Shown here one piece after another: positions 45,952 through 56,119 of a DNA stretch of 64,000 nt. The DNA comes from Acidobacteriota bacterium (lineage in GTDB: Bacteria > Acidobacteriota > Blastocatellia > RBC074): positions 1-64,000 of the forward strand of contig JAFDVL010000014.1 in the NCBI GenBank assembly GCA_018268995.1. Direction: 5' to 3'. A model generated the notes under the pieces. It was not told where the DNA came from. It searched no databases and saw nothing but the letters and a program-made list of their open reading frames with translations. Numbering within the stretch: the first letter of the stretch is position 1; every line of letters begins with the position of its first letter. The translations under genes and the position numbers were made by a program.

Positions 45952-46968
45952 ATGACAGTAGATACAATTCAAACCGATGCCTTACTTGATCGCTTAGTAC
46001 AGGCGCGTACGCAACTCCTTAATGAGATTCGCAAAGCCGTGATCGGCCAGGACGAAGCCGTAGAGCAAGTGTTGATGTCGTTACTCGTCGGCGGCCATTC
46101 GATTCTGACAGGTGTGCCGGGGTTGGCAAAGACCTTGCTTGTTCGCACGATTGCCAATGTGCTTGATCTTTCGTTCAAGCGCATCCAATTCACGCCTGAC
46201 CTGATGCCTGCGGATATTACGGGCACTGAAATTATCGAAGAAGATCGCGCTACCGGACATCGCGCGTTGCAATTCATCAAAGGCCCGGTGTTTGCCAATA
46301 TGGTACTGGCGGACGAAATCAACCGTACGCCGCCGAAAACGCAATCGGCCTTGCTGGAAGCGATGCAAGAAGGCAATGTCACTGTGCAAGGCAACACGTA
46401 TCAACTGCCCAAACCGTTTTATGTCCTTGCCACCCAGAACCCCATCGAAATGGAAGGCACCTACCCGCTGCCCGAAGCGCAAACAGATCGTTTTATGTTC
46501 AATATTCGCGTCGGCTACTTGTCCGAAGATGATGAAGTCCGTGTTGTGCAGGCCACCACAACGCCACAGGACACGACATTTCAACGCTTAATGTCGGCGC
46601 AGGAAATTATCGCGTTTCAGCGGCTCGTGCGGCAGATTCCGGCATCTGAATCCGTCGTCCGCTATGCCGTAAATCTCGCGGCTACCAGCCGCCCGGTGAA
46701 CAACAACGTGCCGGATTTCGTGAAGAAATACATCACTTGGGGCGCATCGTTGCGTGCTTCGCAGTTTCTGGTTCTGGCGGGAAAGGCACGCGCGATTATG
46801 CAGGGCCGCTACAACGTCAGTTGCGAAGACATTCGGGCAATGGCTGCACCTGTCATGCGGCATCGCATTTTGCTGAACTTTCAGGCCGAATCCGAAAAGC
46901 TGGATACCGATCAGATCATCAGACGGCTGGTCGAATCTGTGCCGGAACCGAAATCAGGACTGAAATAA
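45952..46968 (+). CDS. MoxR-family AAA+ ATPase
   Basis: A 338-residue MoxR-type AAA+ chaperone. Walker A GVPGLAKT at 54-61, Walker B with VLADEINRTPPKTQ (about 120) and the sensor-region ATQNPIEMEGTYPLPEAQ define it. MoxR ATPases typically work with von Willebrand factor A proteins to remodel or activate complexes. The DUF58 gene follows 85 bases later, and a BatA-like vWA gene lies downstream, so it heads this functional group. GGGAG precedes the ATG. Confidence 0.93.
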   Translation: MTVDTIQTDALLDRLVQARTQLLNEIRKAVIGQDEAVEQVLMSLLVGGHSILTGVPGLAKTLLVRTIANVLDLSFKRIQFTPDLMPADITGTEIIEEDRATGHRALQFIKGPVFANMVLADEINRTPPKTQSALLEAMQEGNVTVQGNTYQLPKPFYVLATQNPIEMEGTYPLPEAQTDRFMFNIRVGYLSEDDEVRVVQATTTPQDTTFQRLMSAQEIIAFQRLVRQIPASESVVRYAVNLAATSRPVNNNVPDFVKKYITWGASLRASQFLVLAGKARAIMQGRYNVSCEDIRAMAAPVMRHRILLNFQAESEKLDTDQIIRRLVESVPEPKSGLK

Positions 46969-47053
46969 ATTGCGGCATCGCACGTATGAAGCGGGGCCAA
47001 CGCTGTAATGACAACCCGAAATCCGCTCCCTACTGGTCGCGGTACTATAATTT

Positions 47054-48022
47054 ATGTGGTGGAAAAAGAAAAAAGAGCCGACCGTCACACTTAATCCGCA
47101 AGATGCAGAGCTTCTGAAAACGCCGCATTCGGCCTATCACAATCCGAATTCATTTCTTGACCCGGAAGTGCTGGCGCGCGTCTCGTCGCTGGAGATTTTG
47201 GCGCGCACGGTTGTCGAAGGTTTCATTTCTGGTTTGCATCGCTCGCCGTTCACAGGCTTTTCGACGGAGTTTGCGGAGTATCGGCAGTACATGCCCGGCG
47301 ATGATTTGCGTTATTTGGATTGGAAGCTACTGGGCCGGACAGATCGGTATTACATCAAAAAGTATCGCGCTGACACGAACACGCAGTTTCATTTGCTGGT
47401 GGATTCCAGCGGTTCGATGAAATATGCCTCTGGCGGCGTCAGCAAACTGCAATATGCCAAAATGCTGGCGGCTTCGCTGGCGTATCTGGTCAACAAGCAA
47501 AACGATGCGGTTGGGATGATGGCGTTTGATGAAGCAGTGCGGATTCAGGTTCCTTCTCAAAACCGAACAGGACATCTGCGTTCCATCTTCGGGCATCTGG
47601 AGCAATTACAACCGGGCAGGGAAACGCGCCTTTCTGCGATGTTGCATGAAGCTGCTGATCGCATTACCAAGCGCAGTTTTGTCATCATTATTTCCGATTT
47701 TTACGATGATGCCGATGCGATCAAAGAAGCGTTGCAGCATTTGAGCTTCAAAGGCAATAACGTCGTCGCCTTTCAAGTGCTGGACAAAAACGAAATTGCC
47801 TTTGATTTTGACGAACCCATTCTGCTGGAAGATTGCGAGACTGAAGAGCAGTTACACGTCATGCCGGATGTTCTGGCTGATGGTTATCGCGAAACCTTCC
47901 AGCAGCATCTGACGCGCGTGCGTGAAGGCGCGATTAACAACCGCGTCGAGTACGAATTGCTCACGACGAATAATCCATTGGATTACGCCCTCTTTTCGTT
48001 CTTATCGAAACGTAGTGGTTAA
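47054..48022 (+). CDS. DUF58 protein with vWA-like domain
   Basis: A 322-residue cytoplasmic DUF58 protein. The family signature EYRQYMPGDDLRYLDWK lies at about 75-91 and the metal-ion-dependent adhesion site DSSGS at 117-121 (Asp117, Ser119, Ser121). A vWA-like fold follows. DUF58 genes are frequently next to MoxR and are thought to be its partner. Gene order MoxR-DUF58 is kept here. The next gene starts 19 bases after its stop. Confidence 0.92.
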   Translation: MWWKKKKEPTVTLNPQDAELLKTPHSAYHNPNSFLDPEVLARVSSLEILARTVVEGFISGLHRSPFTGFSTEFAEYRQYMPGDDLRYLDWKLLGRTDRYYIKKYRADTNTQFHLLVDSSGSMKYASGGVSKLQYAKMLAASLAYLVNKQNDAVGMMAFDEAVRIQVPSQNRTGHLRSIFGHLEQLQPGRETRLSAMLHEAADRITKRSFVIIISDFYDDADAIKEALQHLSFKGNNVVAFQVLDKNEIAFDFDEPILLEDCETEEQLHVMPDVLADGYRETFQQHLTRVREGAINNRVEYELLTTNNPLDYALFSFLSKRSG

Positions 48023-48041
48023 TTGCAAAGGAGGTTTTGTG

Positions 48042-48908
48042 ATGAATGCCCTATCTCGTTGCTCACATCGCCTTGCGATTTTAGGGAGCAGTTTATTCTG
48101 TCTGTCTGTATGGCTGCATCCGGTACAAGCGCAGACCGCTGAGCAGATTGCAGAAGAAGCCGCACGTGAACGGCAACGGTCAGAAACGATGATGCGTACA
48201 CAGAATCTAAAAATTCCGCCTCGTAGCAGGCAAACCGATGCAACCACTCAAGTGCAGAGCGAAGACCTCCTGTCGTCTAGTGAAAGGAAACGTCTCGAAC
48301 CTGCCGCTGAAGATCGCCAAATGTATGCAGCTTTTTTACGCCAACCCGACACTGGACTTTTTAAATTGCTCAGCGCCGAAAATAGCGGGACAGTGAGCGT
48401 CAAGGATGTCGCACACACTCCTTTGCCGTTGTTTGGTGGTGGTACATATTATTCTTTTACCAAACGGAAACATGATCTGAACGATTGGGCTGAAATTCGA
48501 TTGCGTGAAGGAGTCCTCGAAGCGGGTTTTTCCAATCTGACAATGGGCTTTGTGACGATGTTGGGCGATGTTCCGTTAGATGCGCTCAATTTGACGAGTC
48601 CCGGCGTTTCGCATCTGGACGCATTTGTACCCGCAGGAAATTACGACGAAGCCAATGAACAGTATCGCCAAAGTGCTGCTGGCTTCACGCTGGCTGGATT
48701 TATCTACAAATCGTCACAGCCCGTGATGGCAAATCAGTCATACGTTCTGCGCTCGGTTCGTTTTGGTGTCACGGATCAATTGGTCGTCCTGCGCGTCATT
48801 CGACAACAATCTGACGGTACCTTGACGATTTTGTGGAAGCGGCTGAAAACTGCAAAAGCGCCAGTCTTGAAAGGCATTCCTAAAACAAATTTTCTGGCTG
48901 GCAGGTAG
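48042..48908 (+). CDS. Secreted protein of unknown function in the MoxR locus
   Basis: A 288-residue exported protein. The signal peptide is about residues 8-30 (LAILGSSLFCLSVWLHPVQA). A charged, coiled-coil-prone stretch follows (EQIAEEAARERQRSETMMR), then a beta-rich domain without a recognised family. ATG 48042 is chosen because AAAGGAGG lies just upstream and the signal peptide begins there; the open frame extends back to 47922. It lies between DUF58 and another unknown gene. Its presence inside the MoxR-DUF58-BatA group suggests a periplasmic partner, but this is inference. Confidence 0.65.
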   Translation: MNALSRCSHRLAILGSSLFCLSVWLHPVQAQTAEQIAEEAARERQRSETMMRTQNLKIPPRSRQTDATTQVQSEDLLSSSERKRLEPAAEDRQMYAAFLRQPDTGLFKLLSAENSGTVSVKDVAHTPLPLFGGGTYYSFTKRKHDLNDWAEIRLREGVLEAGFSNLTMGFVTMLGDVPLDALNLTSPGVSHLDAFVPAGNYDEANEQYRQSAAGFTLAGFIYKSSQPVMANQSYVLRSVRFGVTDQLVVLRVIRQQSDGTLTILWKRLKTAKAPVLKGIPKTNFLAGR

Positions 48909-48936
48909 TGAGGAATTTTGAGCAGGTGAGAGGGAC

Positions 48937-49584
48937 ATGAAAATGCAGAAAGCATTTGTTTTATTGTGTGCTGGTCTCTTAATTGGGACATCAGTGTTTG
49001 CGCTTGCGGCTCCACCTCAGAAAAAAGCTGCCCCGCCTAAACTGCCTGCTGCTGGGTTGGATGAGGAGGCGTACGCTGTTTATTCCGCTCTGATCCAATC
49101 TTTGTATACGAATGGGGCGAAACTCCTGGTGATTGATAACTATGTTTCCGGTTGTGTGCCTGTTGGCAACAATGCAGAAGGCGAAAAAGCCTGGCAGCAA
49201 AGCTTAAATGGTTTGCCGAGCAAGATGCCAAAGCTAAGTCAAAAAACAGTGACTGATTTCAAAGGTAACGCACGGTTATGTCGGAGCGTAGACGCAAAAT
49301 TTACGATCCCTACGAAGTATATTTTGATTAGCAAACAGGAGCGAACTCAGGTTTTCTCGCAAGCTGATACAAAGAAGGCGTGGGCAAATTTTTATCAAAA
49401 ATATGTGGGGGCCTCTGGCTATATCAATCTCTCGAATATCGGCTTCAATGAAGATCGCACGCAGGCACTGGTGAATACTTATCGCAAATGCGGTGAGAAA
49501 TGCGGGGCTGAAAAAATGGTCTTGCTGACGAAGATGAACGGCAAATGGAGCGTTGCTGCAACACATAAAATCTGGGAATTGTAA
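48937..49584 (+). CDS. Small secreted protein with a C-terminal acidobacterial-type domain
   Basis: A 215-residue exported protein with a signal peptide (about 5-25, ending LAA). The C-terminal half follows a pattern seen in many secreted proteins of Acidobacteria and relatives: WANFYQKYVGASGYINLSNI, then GFNEDRTQALV, a paired-cysteine CGEKCG and a final K-x-NGKW strand. The domain has no name I can state with confidence. The cysteine pair suggests a disulfide in the periplasm. The BatA-like gene starts three bases after its stop, so the two are cotranscribed. Confidence 0.65.
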   Translation: MKMQKAFVLLCAGLLIGTSVFALAAPPQKKAAPPKLPAAGLDEEAYAVYSALIQSLYTNGAKLLVIDNYVSGCVPVGNNAEGEKAWQQSLNGLPSKMPKLSQKTVTDFKGNARLCRSVDAKFTIPTKYILISKQERTQVFSQADTKKAWANFYQKYVGASGYINLSNIGFNEDRTQALVNTYRKCGEKCGAEKMVLLTKMNGKWSVAATHKIWEL

Positions 49585-49586
49585 CG

Positions 49587-51629
49587 ATGTCATTTCTCAA
49601 TCCACTCTTTCTTCTTGGTCTGGCAGCAGTCGCCATTCCAATCATTGTGCATTTGGTGCGGCGAACGCGCGCGAAAAAAATCGAATTTCCTTCGTTGATG
49701 TTTGTGCGCCAAGTGCCACAACGCACAATCCGCCGCAAGCGTCTGATCAATCTGCTTCTGCTGATCCTGCGTTGTTTAGCGTTGCTTTGCCTGGTGCTGG
49801 CATTTGCGCGTCCGTTCTTTAGCGGTAGCAGCGCGGCGGAAGCCACGGGGCGAGCCAGTGCGACGATTATCATGCTGGATAATTCGTTCAGCATGCGTTA
49901 TGGCACGCGCTTCGAGCAGGCAAAGTCAAAGGCGCGCGCAATCGTTAACGAAGCAGGGAACAACGATCAACTTGCGCTTGCCAGCTTTGGGCAGGGATAT
50001 GAAGTGCTCAGCCGTTTTACGAATGACAAAGGCAAATTGAATTCACTGATTGACAGCTTGCAGCCCGGATTGGTCGCAACGGCGTACACGCAAGCCTTGC
50101 GTGGGGCCGAAGAATTGATGAAAGAGGCAACCACCAAAGATCGCCGCATTGTCCTGATTTCAGATTATCAGGCGGCGGGCTGGAATCAGGCGGACACCTC
50201 GTATCGCCTCAGCAACGATATAAAATTTGTCACCAATGATGTGGGCGAATCTGACGCTCGAAATCTTGCAATTACTGAAGTCAACGCACAACCTGTAATT
50301 TATCAGCAAAAATATGCCGACAAGCTGGCCGCTCGAATTGCGAATTTTAGCGATGAGGCGCAGGACAATGTCCAGGTTGAATTTCAGCTCAACGATCACA
50401 CGGTTGAGAAACGCCAGGTCAAGATCGCGGCACGCGAAACCGCTGTGGTGGAGTTCACTGACTTTAATCTGAACGAAGGCGTAAATCGCGGCCAGATTGA
50501 AATCTCTGATACCACCTTTCCAGTAGATAATCGCTTTTACTTCACGCTCCATCGCGAAGCGCAAAGTCAGGCGTTGATCGTTGAATCAGCCAATCGTGGA
50601 CGGAGCGAAAGCCTGTTTTTACGCAACGCGCTGACGACGGGTGAAAATCTGCCTTTTGCGCTGACCGTCAAAACTCCAGCATCTGTGAACCCCGGTGATT
50701 TGCCCGGCTACAAGGTCATCATCCTTAACGATGTAGACAGCCTGAATCCATCTTTGGCCGACCAGCTCAAATCCTTTGTCGAAAAAGGTGGCGGATTGAT
50801 TATTGCCGCTGGTCGTCACGTAGATGCTGCCGGATTTAATGAATCATTCAAGCAAATCACGCCTGCCACGATTGGCGAACCTGTGCAGCCGAAGGGCGAT
50901 TACGTCACGCTCAGTGACATCAAAACGGATCATCCGGTGTTTGAGGTTTTTCGGCAGAGCGGACGCTTTGCCGCTGCACGCGTTTTTGGATACCGCCGCG
51001 CCACGCCGAATGAAAAGGCATCGGTGCTGGCTCGCTTTGAAGATGGAACGCCTGCTTTGTTGGAAACATCATTTGGGCAAGGCAAAGTCCTGCTTTTCAC
51101 TTCGACACTGGATTCCAGCTGGAACGACTTGCCGCTGACGCCGCTGTATTTGCCGCTGGTGCGTCAGATGACACGTTATTTAGGCGAACGCGACCGCCAG
51201 TCCTGGCATCTGGTTGGGCAAACATTCACCGCATCGCAGGCCAAGGATGGTGCAGTTCCGGCAGTGGATTCGCCCAGCAACAATCGGATCACAGAACGCA
51301 ATCAAACGGCTTCCGGCGATTTGATCGTCAACGCCCGCGAGAATGGTTTCTATCGGTTGCGATATGCCACGGCCACGGATTTTGCTGCTGTCGATTTGGA
51401 TGGCAAAGAAGCAGATTTGACCAAACTCAATTTGGATGACTTTGTTGGCGCAGTCACAGGCGCAGACCCTAAATCCGACACGGTTGCTGCCGCGCAAGGC
51501 AAGCTCACGAAGGAAGAGCGAGAAGCCAAACAACGTGTCTGGTGGCCATTGCTGATTGCAGCCTTATTGTTATTCGTGACCGAAGGCGTGTTGGCGCGAC
51601 GAACAAAGATGGCAAAAGTGCTTGGGTAA
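49587..51629 (+). CDS. BatA-like membrane protein with vWA domain
   Basis: A 680-residue protein of the BatA/aerotolerance-operon type. The opening MSFLNPLFLLGLAAVAIPII followed by HLVRRTRAKKIEFPSLMFV is the N-terminal BatA domain. A second membrane segment lies at about 53-76. The vWA domain starts near 93 with the MIDAS motif DNSFS (98-102). After the vWA domain comes a beta-rich part and then a GATase1-like stretch (about 370-500, KVIILNDVDSLNPSLADQL). The protein ends in a membrane helix (about 651-668). It is the membrane partner expected for MoxR and DUF58. The OLD-type gene follows four bases after its stop. Confidence 0.88.
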   Translation: MSFLNPLFLLGLAAVAIPIIVHLVRRTRAKKIEFPSLMFVRQVPQRTIRRKRLINLLLLILRCLALLCLVLAFARPFFSGSSAAEATGRASATIIMLDNSFSMRYGTRFEQAKSKARAIVNEAGNNDQLALASFGQGYEVLSRFTNDKGKLNSLIDSLQPGLVATAYTQALRGAEELMKEATTKDRRIVLISDYQAAGWNQADTSYRLSNDIKFVTNDVGESDARNLAITEVNAQPVIYQQKYADKLAARIANFSDEAQDNVQVEFQLNDHTVEKRQVKIAARETAVVEFTDFNLNEGVNRGQIEISDTTFPVDNRFYFTLHREAQSQALIVESANRGRSESLFLRNALTTGENLPFALTVKTPASVNPGDLPGYKVIILNDVDSLNPSLADQLKSFVEKGGGLIIAAGRHVDAAGFNESFKQITPATIGEPVQPKGDYVTLSDIKTDHPVFEVFRQSGRFAAARVFGYRRATPNEKASVLARFEDGTPALLETSFGQGKVLLFTSTLDSSWNDLPLTPLYLPLVRQMTRYLGERDRQSWHLVGQTFTASQAKDGAVPAVDSPSNNRITERNQTASGDLIVNARENGFYRLRYATATDFAAVDLDGKEADLTKLNLDDFVGAVTGADPKSDTVAAAQGKLTKEEREAKQRVWWPLLIAALLLFVTEGVLARRTKMAKVLG

Positions 51630-51633
51630 TTCG

Positions 51634-53586
51634 ATGTATCTCTCGCGTCTATTTATCAAAAATTATCGTTCAATCAAAGAGCTTGACCTGACTTTTGCCA
51701 AAGGCAAAAACGTGCTGGTTGGCAGGAACAATGCCGGCAAGAGTAATGTCATCAAGGCCATTGATCTGGTGCTGGGCGAATACAGCCCGACGTATACAAA
51801 GTCCGAAAACATTACCGAAAGTGATTTCTACACCTGGCGTGAAGACGATCTGGGGCATGAGGTTGTTCACTCTGCCAATGAGATTTTTATCTGGTGCGAA
51901 TTGCGGCGTGATTTTCATGAAACGTTGAATTACGACGAGATGTACAAGGCGAATTCCCTCGCGATTTATACGCGGCTGGAAGGGTGGACGGTGGACAATA
52001 AGCCGATCAAACAAGCCGCGCGCATTTCGCAGCATTCGCTGCCGCTGAGCTACGAACCGATTTTTGATCTCAACGAAGACAATGCCGACCGTGATTGGAT
52101 CGTGACCCGCAAACGGGAATTGCAGCCGCTCGAAAAACAGTTCGACGATAAATATCTTTACGCGTTTGCCTTTCGGGCGACCAAAGACGAATTCGGCCAC
52201 ATCAACAAAGACATCCGCTTTCTGTATCGTGAAGATGGCTTAAGCGACTGGGTTTTAGCTTTTCGTGCGCCGATTCGCAATGAGCTTTTGCAAAGCGCAA
52301 TTATCCCGGCTTTTCGTGATCCGGGTTCGCAACTGCGACTGAATAATTGGACGTGGTACGGGCGACTGATGCGGCATTTAACCGCCGGGCAGGAAGGCTC
52401 GACCGAATTGCTAAACGCAATGGAGCACGTCAAAAACGTCGCTGATAAAATCTTTGCCGAAGCGAAGGAGCATACAACAGCTAACACGCTTGATCTCGCT
52501 TTTCCAGATACGGAGCTGCATTTCCAGTTTAATACCGAGACGCGGGCTGATCTCTATAAAAGCGCGGCATTGTATGTGGATGATGGTTACAAATCGCAGC
52601 TTGTTGATAAAGGCTCCGGGATTCAAAGCGCAGTCGTGATTGGGCTGTTTCAATATTACACACGCTACGTTAATACGATTACGTCGGCTTTGTTGTGCAT
52701 TGAAGAGCCTGAACTTTTCCTGCATCCGCACGCGCGCAAAGTGATCAGCAATCGGCTCGATAGCTTTCTGGATAACAACAAGCATCAGGTTATTCTCTCA
52801 ACGCACAGCGAAGAGTTCATCCGTGCTTCCACTGAAGATTTACACATCGTCAAAATTCGCAAGGAAAAAGGCGGAACGCGTGCGAATACCGTTAGCCTTA
52901 AGGATTTCAGGCACCTGCTGTTGTGGGAAAAACAGAACGAATTGTTTTTTGCCGACAAAGTGATTGTCTGCGAGGGCTATCACGATTTTATCCTCAAAGC
53001 CGTTGCTGATGAGTTATTCCCTGGCAAGTTGGAAGAGCAAAATATTTCGATCATTTCCGTCGGTAGCAAAAATTATCTGAGGCAACTCGTCAACTTGATT
53101 TTGCACCTGGGAATTAAATGTTTTGTCTTTGCCGATTTCGAGTTTTTACTTCGGGATGGGGCCGAGTCCGCCTTAATTTATGGCGCGAAGACACAAGAAA
53201 ATTTATTGAGTTTGGACGCCTCATTCTTTGCGCAGGATTGCACGTTTGGCCCGGCGGGCGAGAAAGCACGCCAGTTTATTGAAAAACTGCGCACGCAAAT
53301 TAAGGAGTTGGATGAATCTGCTTTTTATACGGCGAAATCTGCGATCCAAATCGCTCATCCCAACATCCAGCAAGTGTTAGATCGGATGCGCAGCAATGGC
53401 GTTGGGATTCTCAGCGGTGAACTCGAAAATCTCTCGAAAGATTATGCGTTCCTTTCGCCTTCGGACGGCCTCTCGTTAGAAAAAGTGTATGCGCTGAATG
53501 AGAGAGTAATGCGCGGAGAGAAACTCACCGACCTGTTGCTGAGCAGTGAAATCAGCGATTTCCTGCAAGTCGTTTTAGCCAGGTAA
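51634..53586 (+). CDS. OLD-family ATPase/TOPRIM nuclease
   Basis: A 650-residue overcoming-lysogenization-defect type protein. The SMC/RecF-like ATPase has Walker A GRNNAGKS (30-37), the signature KGSGIQS (326-332), Walker B LLCIEEPE (353-360) and the H-loop STHSEEF (389-395). A TOPRIM nuclease domain follows with CEGYHD (Glu447, Asp451) and FADFE (Asp501). Such proteins act in DNA processing and in phage defence. No UvrD-like helicase follows, so it is the class 1 stand-alone type, not Gabija. ATG 51634 (MYLSRLFIKNYRSI) is preferred over TTG 51622. It starts four bases after the BatA-like stop, which points to cotranscription. Confidence 0.88.
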   Translation: MYLSRLFIKNYRSIKELDLTFAKGKNVLVGRNNAGKSNVIKAIDLVLGEYSPTYTKSENITESDFYTWREDDLGHEVVHSANEIFIWCELRRDFHETLNYDEMYKANSLAIYTRLEGWTVDNKPIKQAARISQHSLPLSYEPIFDLNEDNADRDWIVTRKRELQPLEKQFDDKYLYAFAFRATKDEFGHINKDIRFLYREDGLSDWVLAFRAPIRNELLQSAIIPAFRDPGSQLRLNNWTWYGRLMRHLTAGQEGSTELLNAMEHVKNVADKIFAEAKEHTTANTLDLAFPDTELHFQFNTETRADLYKSAALYVDDGYKSQLVDKGSGIQSAVVIGLFQYYTRYVNTITSALLCIEEPELFLHPHARKVISNRLDSFLDNNKHQVILSTHSEEFIRASTEDLHIVKIRKEKGGTRANTVSLKDFRHLLLWEKQNELFFADKVIVCEGYHDFILKAVADELFPGKLEEQNISIISVGSKNYLRQLVNLILHLGIKCFVFADFEFLLRDGAESALIYGAKTQENLLSLDASFFAQDCTFGPAGEKARQFIEKLRTQIKELDESAFYTAKSAIQIAHPNIQQVLDRMRSNGVGILSGELENLSKDYAFLSPSDGLSLEKVYALNERVMRGEKLTDLLLSSEISDFLQVVLAR

Positions 53587-53930
53587 AATCCTGCCGCGAA
53601 TAGAGAAGAAGTTTTTTCTGACGAAATTCCCAATTCCTATTGGCAGATGAACTGGCTGGTGATATAGTTCGGCTCTCGAATTAAATCTCATTCCTAGAAG
53701 CGAATACTTTGGTTGACGCTTGGCAAAGCAGTTTGCCAGGCGTCCTTTTTAATTGCTTCTGGAAGGCGATTTGGATTGATTTTGTTAGCAATAGCACGCC
53801 ATTATTTACGATAAGACAGTTGGGTTTTCGCAAACGCACCTCATCACGACGAAATACTTAGAAGCCGCTTTTGCTGCTACTTTTGTTGCTCTCTCGAACT
53901 AATTACTGAAACTTGCCAAAGGGTAACGAG
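53587..53930. other. Intergenic region before the glucuronate locus
   Basis: No gene was recognised. It holds a strong terminator hairpin (separate entry) that separates the MoxR/OLD unit from the glucuronate locus. The last 180 bases are AT-rich and probably contain the promoter of the GH67 gene, but I could not assign a specific -35/-10 pair. Confidence 0.45.
53715..53752 (+). terminator. Intrinsic terminator after the OLD-type gene
   Basis: A 13 bp stem (GACGCTTGGCAAA with TTTGCCAGGCGTC, one G-T pair) and a 4 nt loop are followed by CTTTTTAATT. It lies about 130 bases after the OLD-type gene stop and marks the end of the MoxR transcription unit. Confidence 0.85.
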
Positions 53931-56096
53931 ATGAACCTGCAAGACAAACGACGCTCGGTCGTGATTTTTACGCTTTTTTTCGTGTTTGTTGGATTCTCTT
54001 TGGGAAACATTAGTCGCGCTGAAGATGGTTATCGGCTTTGGTTGCGGTATGAGCCTTTACCTGAATCTATCCGGCAACAATATCGTTCACGCGTTTCTGC
54101 CATTGTTGTGCAGGGCACATCCCCCACCCTGAACGCTTTGCGGGATGAATTCGTTACGGGGTGTTCGGGTTTGCTGGGAACTCAGATTCCTGCCACAGAT
54201 ACTGTCAATCTGGCTGGCGCTGTGGTGGTTGGTACAGCAAAAAGTTCTCCCCTGATTGCCCGACTGAATTGGTCGCTGACTGAATTAGGGACAGAAGGAT
54301 TTCGGCTGCGCTCGGCCACAATGAATGGGCGAGCCGTAACGGTAATTGCCGCCAATAGTGAGGTTGGCGCATTTTATGGGGTCTTCCACTTTTTACGGCT
54401 GCTCCAAACCGGACAACCAATCAACAAACTGGACGTGAGCCAGAAGCCTCGGCTCCAACTGCGGATGCTCAACCATTGGGACAATTTGAATGGCAGCATC
54501 GAACGCGGCTACGCGGGACGCTCGTTGTGGAAGTGGGAAGAATTGCCCGACAAGGTGGATGACCGCCTACGAGATTATGCGCGCATCAACGCTTCGATTG
54601 GCGTCAACGCAACGGCACTCAATAACGTCAATGCAAACTCACGTAGCCTAAGCGCCGAATACCTGAAAAAAGCCGCTGCGATAGCGAACGTTTTTCGGCC
54701 TTATGGCGTACGAGTGTTTTTGTCCGCACGATTTTCTGCTCCGATTGAACTTGGCGGCCTGAAAACTGCTGACCCCTTCGATCCTGCCGTAGCCGAATGG
54801 TGGAAGAAAAAAGCGGATGAGATTTATCAACTTATCCCCGACTTCGGCGGTTTCCTCGTCAAAGCCAACAGCGAAGGCCAGCCGGGGCCGCGCACGTACA
54901 ATCGCAATCACGTGGATGGCGCGAATATGCTGGCCGCAGCGGTTGCGCCCCACAACGGCATCGTCATTTGGCGCGCGTTTGTGTACGACATGAAAGAAGG
55001 CTACGACCGGGCGGCGGCGGCGTACGACAATCTGCAACCGTTCGACGGCAAGTTCGCGGCGAACGTGTTGCTGCAAGTCAAAAATGGCCCGATAGATTTT
55101 CAGCCGCGTGAGCCGTTTCATCCGCTCTTCGGCGCGATGCCGAAAACGCAGGTGATTCCCGAATTCCAAATCACGCAGGAATATCTCGGACAATCGAACA
55201 ACCTCGCGTTTCTCGCTCCGATGTGGCGTGAAGTGTTCGACGCCGACACCTACGCCAAAGGCAAAGGCTCGACCGTCACCAAAGTGGTAGACGGCAGCTT
55301 GTACAAACAAAAAATCACTGGCATTGCGGGCGTGGCAAACACTGGCTCCGACCGCAATTGGACGGGACAAGACCTAACGCAATCGAATTGGTACGCCTTC
55401 GGACGGCTGGCGTGGAACCCTGATGTGAGTTCCAAACAAATTGCCGACGAATGGATTCGGATGACATTCACGACTGATGCCAAAGCGGTTGCCACATTGA
55501 CGCGCATTCTGACGGAATCGCACGAAGCCGTGGTGGATTACATGACGCCGCTGGGATTGAATCACATTATGTGGGGCGGGCATCATTACGGCCCCGCGCC
55601 GTGGTGGAACCGCGAAGGCCGCGCCGATTGGAATCCGCCATACTTTCATCGCGCGGATGAAAAAGGCTTAGGCTTTGATCGCACAAAAAGCGGCAGCAAT
55701 TCCGTGGCGCAGTATCACGGACCTGTGCGTGAGGTCTTTGCGAATTTGCAGACCTGCCCGGAAAACCTGATTGTCTGGTTTCATCATGTGCCCTGGGATT
55801 ACCAACTAAAATCGGGGCGCATCTTTTGGGACGAGCTCGCGCTGCATTATCAACGCGGCGTGGATTGGGTACGCTCCGCACGCAAGGATTGGGCAGCGCT
55901 GTCGGGCGTAATTGATGCGGAACGTCACGCGGCGGTGGCGAAGAAATTCGAGTTACAGGAACGCGATGCGATTGTTTGGCGCGATTCATGTTTGCTGTAC
56001 TTCCAAACTTTCTCGAAACGTCCTTTGCCTGCGGGCGTCGAGAAGCCAGCGAAAACATTGGACGAGTACAAAGCCAAAAGTCTGTTGAATTGGTAA
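53931..56096 (+). CDS. Alpha-glucuronidase (GH67)
   Basis: A 721-residue exported glycoside hydrolase of family 67, which removes 4-O-methyl-glucuronic acid from xylo-oligosaccharides. A signal anchor lies at about 12-30. Conserved GH67 stretches include [37 protein letters not shown], the Asp of [17 protein letters not shown] and the Glu of [11 protein letters not shown], which correspond to the catalytic Glu/Asp group of the family. ATG 53931 is used because AAAGGG lies upstream; TTG 53913 is in frame. The gene heads a locus with a Gfo/Idh oxidoreductase and a glucarate-dehydratase-like enzyme, and a glucuronoyl esterase lies downstream. Confidence 0.9.
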   Translation: MNLQDKRRSVVIFTLFFVFVGFSLGNISRAEDGYRLWLRYEPLPESIRQQYRSRVSAIVVQGTSPTLNALRDEFVTGCSGLLGTQIPATDTVNLAGAVVVGTAKSSPLIARLNWSLTELGTEGFRLRSATMNGRAVTVIAANSEVGAFYGVFHFLRLLQTGQPINKLDVSQKPRLQLRMLNHWDNLNGSIERGYAGRSLWKWEELPDKVDDRLRDYARINASIGVNATALNNVNANSRSLSAEYLKKAAAIANVFRPYGVRVFLSARFSAPIELGGLKTADPFDPAVAEWWKKKADEIYQLIPDFGGFLVKANSEGQPGPRTYNRNHVDGANMLAAAVAPHNGIVIWRAFVYDMKEGYDRAAAAYDNLQPFDGKFAANVLLQVKNGPIDFQPREPFHPLFGAMPKTQVIPEFQITQEYLGQSNNLAFLAPMWREVFDADTYAKGKGSTVTKVVDGSLYKQKITGIAGVANTGSDRNWTGQDLTQSNWYAFGRLAWNPDVSSKQIADEWIRMTFTTDAKAVATLTRILTESHEAVVDYMTPLGLNHIMWGGHHYGPAPWWNREGRADWNPPYFHRADEKGLGFDRTKSGSNSVAQYHGPVREVFANLQTCPENLIVWFHHVPWDYQLKSGRIFWDELALHYQRGVDWVRSARKDWAALSGVIDAERHAAVAKKFELQERDAIVWRDSCLLYFQTFSKRPLPAGVEKPAKTLDEYKAKSLLNW

Positions 56097-56119
56097 ATGC
56101 CAATCAGGAGGAAACGTTT

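Noticed and set aside
51634..53586. Gabija (GajAB) defence system
   Set aside because: The ATPase/TOPRIM gene is present but no UvrD-like helicase follows; a terminator and the glucuronate locus come next.
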